Shown here in pieces: positions 1-9,643 of a stretch of DNA of 64,000 bases. A program made the position numbers and the translations under genes. The notes under the pieces are model-generated. The model had not been told where the DNA came from. It searched no databases and was given only the letters and a program-made list of their open reading frames with translations. Numbering within the stretch: position 1 is the first letter of the stretch; each line of letters begins with the position of its first letter. Origin of the DNA: Diabrotica undecimpunctata (Eukaryota; Arthropoda; Insecta; Coleoptera; Chrysomelidae); contig NC_092809.1 of the NCBI RefSeq assembly GCF_040954645.1, positions 63,058,141 through 63,122,140 of the forward strand, given 5' to 3'.

Positions 1-448
1 TGGTTACAAACTTGTTGTAAAAATTCATCAGTCAGTAAATCTAAAATATTCTAAAGGTTTATCACCAGGCAAAGGCACCAGTAACTCTTGATTTTTTGTA
101 AAGGCAAAATTCTTGATAGTTTTTGGGTTATAAACCCATCTAGAATTTGCTATTTCGTTTTTACGTGCATCTAAGGCACTTAACGTGTCATCACCTGAAT
201 CCTACAATAGAAATAAACAACCCTACCTTTATACCATCCTGAAATAAAGCGATATCATCTTCATGGCTTTGTGTTGAACTGTAATCCTCTTCATTAATAT
301 AATCACTGTCATTGCCTGATAATTCAAAATCGTCTTCACTATTTTCTAGACACTCCAAAAGCTCCACCTCTGTTGATTTACGTTTATAATCATATTTTAC
401 TTTTTTGGCCAGAGATCGACTTGCTACGGGCACGTTCTTTTCACTCAT
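1..448 (-). pseudogene. piggyBac-type transposase, N-terminal part, runs off the left edge
   Basis: Reading leftwards from an ATG at 448, the first 80 or so residues are a Ser/Asp/Glu-rich acidic tail like the disordered N-terminus of piggyBac transposases. After a frame break near 200 the reading continues to about position 20 and enters the start of the piggyBac DDE domain (a PLEYF-type motif), then shifts once more into LLTDEFLQQVCN, the helix that precedes the asparagine motif of this family. The catalytic aspartates would lie left of the window. A GT...AG segment of 25 bases (about 205-229) would repair the first frame break if removed, but it is too short for a normal insect intron, so I favour indels. 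Family assignment rests on motif order, not on a search. Confidence 0.6.
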
Positions 449-1486
449 AATAATTGCACAAAACTAGTATACTCCATTACGTTTCAATATCAACTAACCA
501 CCCACACCGATGCCAGTACGTAAATCACACCATTAGTAAAGACCGCGGAATCCCATATTTATTCGTAGCGGAAATACATATCAATACTGTCTACATAGCA
601 ATAAACTATAAAATTACGAATTTGTAATATTTGACATAATAAAACACTGTTACGTTCTGCCAGAGTGTATTTTTAGGAAAAATATTAGAATAGGAAATCA
701 AGGACTTAAAAAACTTCAGATAAAAAAACCACTATCAACAACGTATGAATTAAATCGTTAACTATAGTAGAAACCCTCAATTTAGAAGAGCGATTTTATG
801 GTTTAAACGCCGAATATTCTCAATTTTAAATGTACACAGCGGCCCTCGAAAACTGCCTGTTTTCTCGATTGCAATTTGCGTTTCCTCATAAGAAATTACA
901 GAATATATAAAGTAGTATATTTATTTGTGCTTCTCTATAGTAGACTTGACCAGAAGTTATCGTAAAGTGTAGCCAATTCTTGTTCACAAGTAGTAATTAT
1001 GGTCATACAAAACCTGTATTCTTCCACGCAGCGATTATTACTGTCATAAAAATAAAAAAAACATGATTTTTTCAATAGTAAAAATTAAGCACAAAATTGT
1101 AATGAAATAAATTTTATTTATATGTTCCGTTTCGTTACATATTTAAATTTATAAAATAAAAATCGATATTTTAAAACATTATTTTTCAATCGTTTGGCAA
1201 TGTTGGAATTAGCGAGGAAATTCTGTTTTACAATTCGGACCCAGACATGCGTAAAACTAGTTTTTATTATTTTTCGCCGAAGAAATGGTTCATTGGCGTT
1301 TCTATGGGTAGTGCATTTTGTGAGTATATTTTATGTGATAAGTTTGTAAACTTATTGTTGTCAATACTGTATTGTAGTATTGATAAAACGTGTTATTGAT
1401 AATAAGAGTGTTATAGTTTGTCGTTTTATAGTAAATTTTTAGTTATATTCTTATACAGAATTGTTGAAATGTATATTATATTATAT
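449..1486. other. AT-rich spacer, no gene seen
   Basis: No open frame with coding character on either strand. The part next to 448 may include the piggyBac 5' terminal region, but I could not find a convincing terminal repeat or TTAA boundary. Confidence 0.5.
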
Positions 1487-1530
1487 ATCTGTGTATATAC
1501 TATATAAGTATATATAGTATATACACAGAT
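1487..1530. repeat. 44-bp near-perfect palindrome upstream of the DD82E transposase
   Basis: Two arms of 20 bp, starting ATCTGTGTATATAC and reading back as its reverse complement, are separated by 4 bases. It lies 12 bases before the transposase ATG and could form a hairpin or cruciform. Its role, if any, is unknown. Confidence 0.85.
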
Positions 1531-1542
1531 TATTGAAATACA

Positions 1543-2952
1543 ATGGACGAAAAACCGAGTTGTTCCAAGAGAAGACAGCAAAATTCTGATGTTGATTTCA
1601 AAAATGAAAAGCCGCAAAAGAGACGGAAAATGTTAACGTCCGAAGAGAAGGTGATACGAAGAATGATACGAAACGTTTATGAAGGAATTGTCGGCAGAAA
1701 AATGGCATTAAATGTTAGCCAAGCGGTCGACATTTGTAGCAGTTTAACAAAAGTATCCGTTAGCTGTATTTATCGCGTACTTAAAAATACATCGGAAAAT
1801 AAAAAGCAAGAAAAAGGTAAAACTAGAGGTAGGAAAAGCATTGTTTTCGATGACGAGACAAGGAATATTATACGTCGAAAAATTCATTCATTTTATTTTC
1901 GGAATGAAATTCCAACACTGAAAAAAATTTCTCAAGAGCTCGAAAACGATGACTCTTTACCCAAGATATCTCGTAGGGTCTTAATCAGAACCATGCGCGA
2001 AATGAACTTTCGATATGTAAAACGCAACAGAAAAAGTATGCTATTAGAAAAAAATGAAATTATTCTGTGGAGAAGAAAATATTTAGAAGAAATACGAAAA
2101 ATTCGCAGCACTGGACGCAAAATATATTATTTGGATGAAACCTGGATTAACGAAGGTCATACAGTTGGAAAAGTTTGGCAAGATTTAAATGTCAAAAGTA
2201 AACGCGAAGCATTTATAGAAGGCTGGTCTATAGGATTAAAAGCTCCATCAGGAAAGGGACGGCGTTTAATCATCACCCATATAGGAAGTGATACAGGGTT
2301 CTTTGATGATGGTTTGCTTTAATTTAAGTCGAAAAAAACAGGTGATTATCATAAAGAAATGACTTCCGAAGTATTTGAGCGCTGGTTTAAGAGAATCTTA
2401 CCAAAATTGAAATCTGGGTCTGTGGTTGTTATGGACAATGCGCCATATCATAGCCGCAGACTAGAACAATTACCGACGACGGCATGGCGGAAAGGGAGAA
2501 TTCAAGAATGGCTTACAGAAAAGGGGATTGCATACGAATAATCAATGCTCAAAATTCAACTACTTGACATTGCACGGTTAAGGAAAAGTGAATATCTTAA
2601 ATATGTTGTGGATGAAACTGCAAAAGATTATGGTGTCAAAGTTCTACGTCTACCACCTTATCATTGCGAACTTAATCCCATTGAACTTATCTGGGTGCAA
2701 GTGAAAGGAAAAGTAGCACGCAATAACAAAACGCTCAAATTAAACGAAGTTAAGGAACTTTTGATTCAAGCAATCCTCCATGTAACTCCAGAGAAATGGG
2801 CTAAATGTATAGGCCACATAATTAAAGAAGAATATCGTATGTGGGAACTTGACACTCATGTCAAAGTTTTACTAGAGCCAATTATAATTACACCAGGTGA
2901 AGATAATGACAGCGATAGCAGCACTGCATCTTCAGATTTAGACAGCGAATAA
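1543..2952 (+). pseudogene. IS630/Tc1/mariner-superfamily transposase, DD82E (Sailor-like), two in-frame stops
   Basis: One reading frame of 470 codons is broken only by TAA at 2320-2322 and TAA at 2539-2541; all three segments are in the same phase, so these are point mutations and not frameshifts. The N-terminal half is basic and helix-turn-helix-like. The catalytic triad is visible: D in YLDETWINEGHT, D in VVMDNAPYHSR and E in YHCELNPIELIW. Counting the stop as a residue, exactly 82 residues lie between the second D and the E, far more than the 34-41 of Tc1 or mariner. This spacing matches the DD82E group I know as Sailor. The C-terminus ends in a short acidic tail. The element is recently dead. 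I did not find its terminal repeats. Confidence 0.8.
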
Positions 2953-3388
2953 TATTTCTAATAGTTTAGTAGGAACATCAGCATAAAAAACCAAAAATAA
3001 AAAAAACAAACGAGAAGAACATAGTAAGTGTGTATAGTGTTTGTGTTTAAATAGAATAGTACAATGTTTTGTTACATCCAAAATTATTTTTATTTTGTTT
3101 TTATAGAATTTTATTTTGTTTTATAGGATTTTATTTTGTTTTGTTTTATACTGTTTAAGTGTTTTGTTTATTTTATTTAATGGGACAATATGGCTCTTGG
3201 CGAACACCCATTTAAAAAAAAGTGACGCGCCACAAGACATACCTCTCGGGTGGCGTGGAAACTGTCTTAAAATTTGTTTTAAAAAAATTTAATTGTGTAA
3301 CTCTTTAAGGACGGGTCACGTCAAAAGACGTTTTAGCGTAACTTCCGCGACAGCCTGGTGGCATCAGTAAGCTTTCTGCAAAATTACT
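2953..3388. other. AT-rich 3' flank of the transposase
   Basis: No gene. A short T-rich word related to TTTTATTTTGTTTTATAGGA is repeated three to four times between about 3090 and 3180. The rest is unremarkable. Confidence 0.5.
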
Positions 3389-3965
3389 TGTTTTTTATAG
3401 CTTTTTGTTTGTGGCATTCTGAATTTTTAGGAGACTGTATGGAATAAGCCACAAAATATTTATTTATAGGTTTAATTTACTGATTTTTCGATCTCTATAT
3501 AAAGACATCGTTTTCAAATATACAAGTGATAGTAATATTTATTTTTCTACGGCTTTTTGCTTGCCGTTCTGTATATTTAGAAATAATGTTGGGAATAAGT
3601 AACAATATATTTAATTGAAATGTTTAATTTACTGACGTTTCGATCTCTATATAAAGAGATCGTTTTCAAATATACAAATGATAGCAATATTTATTTTTCT
3701 GTGGCTTTTTGCTTGTGGCATTCCGTATTTTTGGGGAGAATGTTGGAAATAAGCCACAATACATCTATTTACATGTTTATTTTACTGACGTTTCGATCTC
3801 TATTACAGAGACCATTTTTAAAGTTAAGAAAAAAAAAAAGAAAATAATATAAGAATATATAAATATATAATAATAAACAAATAAAATAAATATAACTATA
3901 ATTTATATCTTTGAAAACAGTCTTTGGATATAGAGATGGAAACTTCAGTAAAAACCTGCAGATAA
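3389..3965. repeat. ~150-bp tandem repeat, three units plus a partial copy
   Basis: Units start near 3389, 3548 and 3700, with a diverged piece around 3900-3965. Each carries a conserved block ACGTTTCGATCTCTATATAA followed by a reverse half (GAGATCG) and TTTTCAAATATACAA. The inner block is a hairpin with arms GATCTC/GAGATC. Read on the minus strand it ends GAGATCGAAACGTC, a motif frequent in arthropod dispersed repeats, including those linked to Penelope-like elements; that link is inference. Confidence 0.75.
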
Positions 3966-4759
3966 ATATATTGTGGCCTATTTTGAACAATAATATTTAA
4001 ACAATATAATATAATTAACGTTGAAATAAAAGTGAGTGTACGCTACTGGATTTTCATACGTCTTTCCCCACTTCTACGCCTTCAAACGATGACTCACTCT
4101 CCCAAATAGTGAAATTAGAGTTTAGGTGCCTGCAAAACGAGAAGTAACTATGCGTAGAGCTGCCTGGCACACGAACCTATTTATTTTCACAATTTTTGAA
4201 CGCCAGAAGGCGACAGTGGCATCTCACTGTGTAGCATAATAATTTCTTTTAAAATGCAAGTGTAAAAATTATATAGTACTCCTCTGGGCAATATATAAAT
4301 TATGGTGTTCTTTATTTACCGTCAAACTCCCCAAGAAAGAATTTGGCGATGAAGTTAAATATGATTATTTTATTTATTTGTACGTGTTATTTTTGAACTG
4401 AAAATGGTTCCAGGTTATTTAGCGAGATAGTCAAAGTGGTTTAAAACAGGAATTTTGGATTGTTTGATTTCGAGAGCCGTTGAGAGGTAAGGCGCAAAAA
4501 CTGGCCCAGCCGATATTGAGGTCGAGGGGAATTCGACGTGTCGGTAAAAAGACCGGCAAAAATGTGTCGAAAATAGTGTAGTGTAGTGAAAATATCTGTG
4601 TACAAAACTGTGTTTTGTTTTAATTTACATTTTTGATTTTGCTATTTACTTGTCTGGTTTATGTCTATTTTGTTAAGATGTTAAGATTTCTATATTCAAT
4701 TTTACTTGGATGATGTAATAGAAATAAAAGTTGTTAATTAGTAGCAATTATTTATTTAT
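3966..4759. other. Spacer without recognisable gene
   Basis: No coding signal. About 4030-4600 is less AT-rich than its surroundings but shows no conserved protein in six frames. Confidence 0.4.
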
Positions 4760-4762
4760 AGT

Positions 4763-5032
4763 CCAGTCGTCAGCAATTTTACCTCTAAAAATCATACGAA
4801 CAAACTTAATTTTGCTGAGAATGTCAATTTTGGGACCCCAAAAACATACAAAAAAGTGTTTACCACTCCTACCTCCCAGCCTCCCCCTAAAACTGATTTC
4901 GCGCGTAACTGACATTTATTCAAAACTACCGGTCGGTTCAAGCGTTGTTTCCGAGAAAACGGTCCATTCAAAAATTCAGCGTGTTTGTATGATTTTTAGA
5001 GGTTTAGTGGCATTTTCGTCCCTGACGACTGG
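4763..5032. mobile_element. 270-bp MITE-like element
   Basis: The termini are inverted copies of CCAGTCGTCAG. A second inverted match inside, CCTCTAAAAATCATAC, extends the pairing to about 50 bp with interruptions. AGT stands on both sides (4760-4762 and 5033-5035), consistent with a 3-bp target duplication, as for PIF/Harbinger- or CACTA-related elements. There is no coding capacity. Confidence 0.75.
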
Positions 5033-5259
5033 AGTATTATACTCTCCCATAATCTTCCTTTCTTTTGAAACATAATAAAATAAAGTTAACAGGATTGTAG
5101 AGCGACGTATAAGGTAAGTGTGTTTTTTACCATATATGCTTATTGGTTTTAAAGAGACGTCAAACTTTTCTGTCTATTTACAGTGGTACGTTTCAATCAA
5201 TTTATCTTTAAATAGGTAGGAAATAAGAATAAGACTTACTCACAATCTATTTAATCTAC

Positions 5260-5312
5260 CCCCAATGACTGGTTTCGCATACTACAATTTGCTATGCATC
5301 TTCAGGTCTTAC
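5260..5312 (-). ncRNA. Hammerhead-ribozyme-like motif (candidate)
   Basis: On the minus strand the sequence has CTGAAGA (fits the CUGANGA core), then a stem GCATA/TATGC with an 11-base loop, then GAAAC and a downstream GTC. This is the order of conserved hammerhead core elements. Helix III would be minimal, as described for Penelope-like retroelements, and one extra T separates the core from helix II. Activity is unproven. Confidence 0.35.
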
Positions 5313-6393
5313 CTACATGGTAAACTAAATGCTGAAATTACAAAAACCCGCAATAGGGTGCTGTCTGGTAAAGAAATACAGGAATTATGCCAATATTATA
5401 TGTCTGTGATTATTAAAGATGACTTAAATTGCTTAAAGCAGACAAAGTAAAAGTAAGTGATAAAAAATAATCTAGTAAATTGAAACTAAATTAGTAAATA
5501 ACCAATAAATACTACTTACATGTCGGTACAAGAATTATTATTTAGTGATTTAGAAAACATAGTTCAAACTATCCTGGTTAGCTGGTTGACGTGTGATCAT
5601 CGGTTTTATTGTAATTGTTTAACAATTAGAAGGAGAGTTCTTGAGGGGAGAGATACTAACAAATAAAATAGGAAGTAGGTATTGTATAATTGTTTGTTGA
5701 AATGAGTGTGATGTGTTATATTATTTAAAAGTTATTTACATTTATTCAATAGATATGTTTTGGAAGTGTGTGTTAATTTATTGAATTATTTATTACAAAC
5801 AGACAGCTCTATGATAGTAAATGAAGGTAGATTTGGGGGTGTGCAATAACTCCAACTTGCAATTATCAAAATATGATAATTTGATTTGGTCTCTAATTAG
5901 GGCAGAAATGATGTGATGTCAAAATAAATATTAAATTAAAAGTATTCAAGATTTCAAGATTTCAATTTATCTTTATCCAAATATACTCCATACTAGATTT
6001 ATAGACCCATGTTCCAAAGCTCGCCGTTGTGTCCTTCAAAATACCTGAGCGCTGATTTGCAAGGTGACCATACTTGCACCCGGAATTCTTTTTTTATCTT
6101 TTAATCTTTACTTTCCATACAGACAAGTTACATTACAACGTATAGCTGCAATACACAGTTCACATTAATGCTTTTTATGATTTTGACTCGGAAATCGATA
6201 AAAAGTGCAACCACTTTTACTTTTACTGCAGCAGTTTGCGATGCAATGAATATTACCTACGATCAATTTGAAATATTATGTGTACAATTATAAGTTATAA
6301 AAATCTTACGGTGATGACAAATTTGGTCGATATGAGAGCTTTAAACGTGACGTATGTATAATGTCTCCTGTCAGCTGCACCGAACGAATACTG
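5313..6393. other. AT-rich spacer before the Tc1/mariner-like element
   Basis: Nothing coding or repetitive recognised. The TA target dinucleotide of the next element is at 6394-6395. Confidence 0.5.
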
Positions 6394-6395
6394 TA

Positions 6396-6533
6396 CCGGG
6401 TGGTCCAATAAGCCGATCTCTCGGCTATATATCAGAAACTATTCATGTCATAACTTTAGGAGAAAAAGTTCTTTAGTAAAAGTGGCCAAGAGAAATCGCT
6501 GGAAATAACTTTCAAGTTTCTGAGTTAACCGCT
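6396..6533. repeat. Left terminal inverted repeat, outer part
   Basis: Matches the reverse complement of about 19343-19490 at roughly 90%. It is cut at its AGGG by the LTR element and resumes at 14681. Confidence 0.9.
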
Positions 6534-6537
6534 AGGG

Positions 6538-6573
6538 TGTCCTCGACGCATCAAGGAATTTGGATATCGGTTA
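6538..6573 (+). repeat. Truncated 5' LTR (first 36 bp only)
   Basis: Identical to the first 36 bp of the two full LTRs. At 6574 the sequence changes abruptly to pol-derived sequence, so the rest of this LTR, gag and most of pol are missing from the first copy. Confidence 0.88.
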
Positions 6574-6925
6574 TGAAACGGAAGAAGAAACACAGCGTGA
6601 GCATCGTCTGGCAAACACCGCAGCCAGACGAGACGAAAGGGTTGCCAGAGCGGTTCAAAAGGCCACTGTATATGCGAGGAACATGTTTCCCGACAACCCT
6701 AACGCTCCACCCGCCAGGAGGTTCATCGAAGGAGAGCAGGTCATGGTGAGGAACCACGTCCGAGGGAACTTCGGACCGACATGGACGGGACCACCAACGA
6801 TCCTGAAGGTGCTAGGCGATCATACCTATGAGATACACCGCGACCGGGACGTGAATAGGACCATCCATGTAGATGACATCCGCGCTGCTCCTCCACCTAG
6901 GGACGAACCTCCAGAGCAGGATTAA
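6574..6925 (+). pseudogene. Integrase C-terminal fragment, first copy
   Basis: From 6583 on this is the same as 12481-12823: a basic linker followed by a GPY/F-like domain (GEQVMVRNHVRGNFGPTW) and the stop at 6923-6925. It has no promoter or catalytic part and is a leftover of the truncated upstream copy. The frame opens with a few codons from the deletion junction. Confidence 0.85.
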
Positions 6926-6948
6926 GGTTTATTACGACACGTGTAGAT

Positions 6949-7143
6949 ATCAAGGTGAACTGAGTAACCTTATATCTTCACGACGTCGTAAGACCTTCCT
7001 CAGGGTGAATTAAGTAGCCCTGCCAGAACAGCTGAGGATAACGGGGCCCTGTTACGAAACGTTACAGACACCAGGGTGAATCGAGTAACTCTACGTGTTC
7101 TGAAACGTCGTAAGGCCCCAGCCGGGTGAATTAAGTAGCCTGG
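6949..7143 (+). repeat. Four covarying hairpins in the retrotransposon 3' untranslated region
   Basis: Hairpins at about 6951-6972, 7001-7022, 7072-7092 and 7122-7143 share the loop GTGAAYYRAGTA, while their stems differ and still pair: AAGGT/ACCTT, CAGGG/CCCTG, AGGGT/ACTCT and CCGGG/CCTGG. The same set recurs at about 12849-13041. Palindromic ACGTCGT words lie between them. Confidence 0.8.
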
Positions 7144-7363
7144 CCGAAACACCTGGACCACCTGGACCACCGGGACCACCTGGGCCATCTGGATATTATA
7201 ATAGTTAAGTGTAACATATCTTAGTCGCTAGCGTAAGTTTGAATTGTATTTCTTTGTATTTCTTTGTATTGTATTTCTTTTTTTTAGGTTAAGGACTTTT
7301 TGTATTATTGTATTGTTTGATTTTTTTTTATTAATAAATTTTTTTAGCACCGTTAGGTCTTTC

Positions 7364-7376
7364 AGAGGAGGGGGGA
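7364..7376 (+). promoter_or_regulatory. Polypurine tract
   Basis: AGAGGAGGGGGGA directly precedes the TGT of the LTR, the expected site for plus-strand priming. A second copy is at 13262-13274. Confidence 0.85.
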
Positions 7377-8778
7377 TGTCCTCGACGCATCAAGGAATTT
7401 GGATATCGGTTAAAATACTTGGGAATTCCAAGGTTGGCCAAATCCAAATTTCTAATTGATTCGATGCAGGGAAATTCCACTTTCGCTACGTAAAACAAAG
7501 GATTTGTTTTACATAAAAGCAGGTAGATTTTCTCTCATCAATCAGTCGAGCTTGCCTCTTCTTACTGTAGACCTAGTCGGTGCTTTATTGTATCAACTTG
7601 AGCTATTGTTTTATTTCTGATTTCCTGTGTACCTTTTTATTTTAGCATTTGTCGTATATTCAGACCTTTTCAGGTTAGAATATTACTATTGTTCATGTAT
7701 TGATTTATTTACTATTTTATTTGATTATTTTTGATTGTTTATATTTCTTGTATTTGTGTCTAAGTAGTTCTTTCCGGTAAGTTAAAGAACTCTTAGAAAT
7801 ATTTTTCTGATATTTCACTTGTGTTTCATTGTGTGTCTAAGTCGTTCTTTTCCGGTAAGTCAAAAGAACACTTAGAAGTATTTCCATATTTGCACTCTTA
7901 TTTCTGATATTTCGTATACTTGTCCCTGTTATTTTCATTTTCACGCTAAGTCGTTTCTTCCGTAAGTCAAGAAACATTTAGCTATATTTCTATATCTTTT
8001 CCGCATTTTATTTTCTTATTTTCTATTACAAGTTGTTTCTTCTGTAAGTCAAGAAACACTTGTAAATATTTGTATTCTTATTTTTGCATTTTATTTTTTT
8101 CTATTCTATATTACAAGTCGTTTCTTCCGTAAGTCAAGAAACACTTGTAAATATTTATATTCTTCTATTGCATATTTGATTCTCTTGTTGTTTTTCTGTT
8201 CTAAGTTGTTTCTTCCGTAAGTCAAGAAACACTTAGACATATTTTCACATATTGTTTTATATTTACTTATTTCATTTGTTTATATTCCTCTCTTAAGTTG
8301 TTTCTTCCGTAAGTCAAGAAACACTTAAGAACATTTCTGCATTCTTTTACCTTGTGTATTTTTACTCATATTTCTGCATTTTTTTATTCTTTGATCTTGT
8401 ACATTTTTACTTTTCATTCTAAGTTGTTTCTTCCGTAAGTCAAGAAACACTTAGAAACATATTCTTTGCACTACATTTATCATACCATTTTATTTTATTG
8501 TTTACCAAGTTATTCCTTCCGTAAGTCAAGGAATACTTAGATTATTTTACCTGTTCTGTTTTCCATTTTTGATCTGTTATTTTGTAACTGTTCCTTGGAA
8601 CCGTTACCTGTAACAGATACTTGTCGCTGTAACGGTTATTCTGTAACGGCAACAGTACTGACCCATTTCACTAGCGACAAACGAAGATGGTAAACACCCG
8701 TTCCAATTCCGGAGACAGGAAAAAGTCCGAAGAGCCGGCGATGGGTCCTACAGGCCCAAATGCCCCCTGTCGGCAACA
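7377..8778 (+). repeat. Internal LTR, 1,402 bp
   Basis: It starts TGTCCTCGACGCATC, ends CGGCAACA, and is immediately followed by a primer-binding-site-like sequence. It contains the nine-hairpin array (7764-8535) and the gag start codon at 8687. It differs from the 3' LTR at only one or two positions that I noticed, so the element is young. Confidence 0.9.
7764..8535 (+). repeat. Nine hairpins with GTAAGT loops inside the LTR
   Basis: Nine stem-loops spaced about 70-130 bp apart have loops CCGTAAGTC or CCGGTAAGT. Inner stems vary in concert (GTTTCTT/AAGAAAC, GTTCTTTT/AAAAGAAC, ATTCCTT/AAGGAAT) and so do outer stems (CTAAG/CTTAG, ACAAG/CTTGT, TTAAG/CTTAA). The set recurs in the 3' LTR at 13662-14433. 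Confidence 0.85.
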
Positions 8779-9643
8779 TGGCGCCCAACCCACTAAAACC
8801 GAATCCACGACCCCAGGACCGTCTTCGAGCCAGCCTTCCACAGCTGACTTCATCTCTGCCCTTATGCAAGCGATGACGGCCCTATCGACCACTCAAGGCA
8901 CCACACCCCAGATGCCTCATCCTGAGCCACCGAAGCCCAGGATTTCATATATGAAGCCCCCTCAGTTCTCAGGCCGGGACACTGAAAACCCTCTCAGATT
9001 TCTAACCAAAGCCGAGACCTTCTTGACAAAATACGACGTGGACGAGGACAATTGGATAGATTACCTCATCGACAACTCACTCCACGGCGACGCGAAGAAA
9101 TGGGCCCAGAAGTTTTCCCACACAGACCTATCGTACGACACCTTCCGAGACCGTCTCCTGAGGAAGTACAACGACCCCGCTTTGCTCTCAGCCCTCACGT
9201 CGAAACTTCATGGAGAACATCAACGGAAGGATGAACCCACGGAGGACTTTATCAACGGTAAAGCAGCCTTATTCAGACGTCTCGCACCATACACCCCTGA
9301 GGACCAGAGGTGTATCACCATCGTAAACCAACTGAGACCCGACATCGCGATCTGCCTACGAGTGAACATTCCAAAGACCGAGGAGGACCTCCTAACAATA
9401 GCCCAAGGAATGGAAGCTGATACCCGCCGGAACACCGTCGCTAACAAACCCCAACATCAATCCCAGCAACAATCCCGACAGCGACAGCACTACCGTCCCC
9501 CACGTCAAAACAACACACCACGCCACCCTGCAGCGATCGAGGAATGGAGGAACCCCAACAGACAGTCCAGGATGCCACCGATGAGCCAACCACCACCTCC
9601 ACTACCTCAGAACCAGGGAAACGCCAACAGGGGCGCCAACTAA
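8687..9643 (+). CDS. gag: Gag polyprotein of the Gypsy-type element, starting inside the LTR
   Basis: 318 codons with no stop. Residues 1-80 are polar and Pro/Ser/Thr-rich. About 90-250 form a capsid-like domain of the retrotransposon-gag family (motifs such as KWAQKF, YNDPALLSALTSKLHGEH). The C-terminus is Gln/Arg/Pro-rich and basic, probably RNA binding, but there is no CCHC zinc knuckle. The ATG lies 92 bases before the LTR end, so roughly the first 30 residues are LTR-encoded and the primer binding site is read as protein. Pol overlaps the end in the -1 frame. Confidence 0.88.
   Translation: MVNTRSNSGDRKKSEEPAMGPTGPNAPCRQHGAQPTKTESTTPGPSSSQPSTADFISALMQAMTALSTTQGTTPQMPHPEPPKPRISYMKPPQFSGRDTENPLRFLTKAETFLTKYDVDEDNWIDYLIDNSLHGDAKKWAQKFSHTDLSYDTFRDRLLRKYNDPALLSALTSKLHGEHQRKDEPTEDFINGKAALFRRLAPYTPEDQRCITIVNQLRPDIAICLRVNIPKTEEDLLTIAQGMEADTRRNTVANKPQHQSQQQSRQRQHYRPPRQNNTPRHPAAIEEWRNPNRQSRMPPMSQPPPPLPQNQGNANRGAN
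8779..8790 (+). promoter_or_regulatory. Primer binding site
   Basis: TGGCGCCCAACC begins directly after the LTR-terminal CA. It opens like retroviral tRNA-complementary sites (TGGCGCCC). It lies within the gag coding frame. Confidence 0.75.
9616..9622 (+). promoter_or_regulatory. -1 ribosomal frameshift site G_GGA_AAC
   Basis: In the gag frame the codons are CAG GGA AAC, giving the canonical X_XXY_YYZ heptamer, 18 bases before the gag stop codon. Slipping back one base enters the pol frame exactly. A short CGCC/GGCG hairpin can form just downstream. Confidence 0.85.

Noticed and set aside
200..232. 25-base GT...AG segment as a micro-intron in the piggyBac gene
   Set aside because: Shorter than any plausible spliceosomal intron; an indel in a dead transposase is simpler.
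6358..6374. 17-base match ATAATGTCTCCTGTCAG at 6358 and 18597
   Set aside because: The flanks do not match, so it was not used as evidence for a duplication.
7000..7188. Minus-strand Val/Gln-rich frame opposite the 3'-UTR hairpins (also 12898-13086)
   Set aside because: It arises from the ACCTGGACC-type repeat; no support as a protein.
7244..7459. Plus-strand hydrophobic open frame across the LTR start (also 13142-13357)
   Set aside because: T-rich untranslated sequence gives Phe/Leu runs; position across the LTR boundary argues against a gene.
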